Part shown: positions 5,327-5,853 of the stretch, in pieces
Position numbering within the stretch: position 1 is the stretch's first letter
How the letters are laid out: every line of letters starts with the position of its first letter
From: Verrucomicrobiota bacterium
Lineage (GTDB): Bacteria > Verrucomicrobiota > Verrucomicrobiia > Methylacidiphilales > Verrucolacustridaceae
DNA: 5,853 bases
NCBI GenBank assembly: GCA_016876055.1
Contig: VHDM01000064.1
Coordinates: forward strand, 1 to 5,853
Direction of reading: 5' to 3'
The notes under the pieces: model-generated
What the model saw: only the letters and a program-made list of their open reading frames with translations
What the model was told of the DNA's origin: nothing
Databases searched by the model: none
Made by a program: the position numbers and the translations under genes

Positions 5327-5853
5327 TTAAAAAATGCTTCGATCCACGTGGATCTTGTCATTGGGCAGAAGCCGGATGTCACGGCTGGGATCCGCTTGGA
5401 TCTCCTTGGCATTGAATTCTCGCGTTGCCCCGCTTTGGGTTAATTTGACATTTCGACGATTGGCAAAATCCGTAAACCCGCCGCAGGCGGCCACCGCGCC
5501 CAAAGCCGTCAGGTCTTTGGTATAGGGCACCCGCTGGGGCATCCGCACTTCCCCGGTGACATCCACGAAACGTTGTTCTTTCAGATCCACAGTGACATTT
5601 GGATTGGTAAAGATTTCTTGCTGAACGTAAGCCTCCTCGATGGACTTTTTAAGCTGTACGGTGGTGAAGTTGGCCGCCAGGACACTCCCGATATAAGGCA
5701 TCGAGACTTTACCGCTTTCATCAACCTTGATTTCGTAGATCCCTTGGTCTGCGGTCGGTACGCCGGTCAGCCGGATAATCAGGGTGTCTCCACCGCGCAA
5801 TAAATCACTGGTGTCGATCACCCCAAGATTCGGGGCCGGGGTTCCTCCGGCGG
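5327..5853 (-). CDS. Polysaccharide biosynthesis/export protein (Wza-like, SLBB domain), N-terminus outside window
   Basis: These are the last 174 residues of an outer-membrane polysaccharide export protein of the Wza/KpsD type, which forms or gates a channel for capsule or exopolysaccharide. A Poly_export domain spans about residues 16-90 of the visible part (DLLRGGDTLIIRLTGVP near its start, FTNPNVTVDL at its end). One SLBB domain follows at about 96-141 (VTGEVRMPQRVPY, then AVAACGGFTDFANRRNV), and the end LLPNDKIHVDRSIF is typical. The frame stays open to the right edge, and a GTG at 5821 lies just inside the first domain, so the real start, probably with a signal peptide or lipoprotein signal, is beyond 5853. 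With one SLBB domain it resembles short family members rather than full-length Wza. It sits three bases before nadD in the same frame, apparently as first or upstream gene of a run with nadD and rsfS. The polymer cannot be inferred. Confidence 0.88.
   Translation of the reverse strand, partial: AGGTPAPNLGVIDTSDLLRGGDTLIIRLTGVPTADQGIYEIKVDESGKVSMPYIGSVLAANFTTVQLKKSIEEAYVQQEIFTNPNVTVDLKEQRFVDVTGEVRMPQRVPYTKDLTALGAVAACGGFTDFANRRNVKLTQSGATREFNAKEIQADPSRDIRLLPNDKIHVDRSIF
5329..5362 (-). terminator. Possible weak terminator/attenuator at export gene-nadD junction
   Basis: On the minus strand a perfect 14-bp palindrome GATCCACGTGGATC (5354-5341) can fold with GATCC/GGATC arms and an ACGT loop. Flanking AATG (5362-5359) and CATT (5336-5333) can add an outer stem across a 4x4 internal loop, and the T run ends at 5329. 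The structure lies in the last codons of the export gene, directly before nadD. The stem is interrupted, so partial termination at best. Confidence 0.2.

Overview
This is an almost completely coding stretch of bacterial chromosome (GC content by eye in the mid to upper 50s percent). It holds nine protein genes and no sign of mobile DNA, RNA genes or CRISPR arrays. Most genes are housekeeping: pyrimidine synthesis, isoprenoid precursor synthesis, a ribosomal protein, arginine tRNA charging, ribosome silencing and NAD synthesis. A polysaccharide export protein, which acts at the outer membrane in Gram-negative bacteria, points to a diderm host. The mix of genes, with a lone PTS IIA protein directly before argS, recalls Verrucomicrobiota/PVC bacteria, but that is a weak inference from memory and the window has no marker that proves it.

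Layout from left to right: (1) the N-terminal third of pyrF on the minus strand, running off the left edge; (2) ispE on the plus strand, divergent from pyrF; (3) rpsT (S20) on the minus strand, tail-to-tail with ispE with overlapping stop codons; (4) a plus-strand operon divergent from rpsT, made of a membrane protein with a zinc-protease HExxH motif (M50-like), a PTS EIIA domain protein and argS, the last two joined by a TGATG stop/start overlap; (5) a minus-strand operon facing argS, read from the right edge: a Wza-type polysaccharide export protein (5' end outside the window), nadD (TTG start) and rsfS, the last two joined by an ATGA overlap.

Only about 43 bases lie outside genes, so promoters and terminators must mostly sit inside neighbouring coding sequence. 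Most genes also lack a convincing Shine-Dalgarno sequence. nadD-rsfS is a well-known bacterial pairing. The EIIA-argS coupling and the membrane protease-like gene before them are the less expected part. I found no new defence, mobile or RNA system. The points worth a second look are the compact gene junctions, a similar short sequence at both divergent start regions, a palindrome at the export gene/nadD junction, and the uncharacterised HExxH membrane protein.
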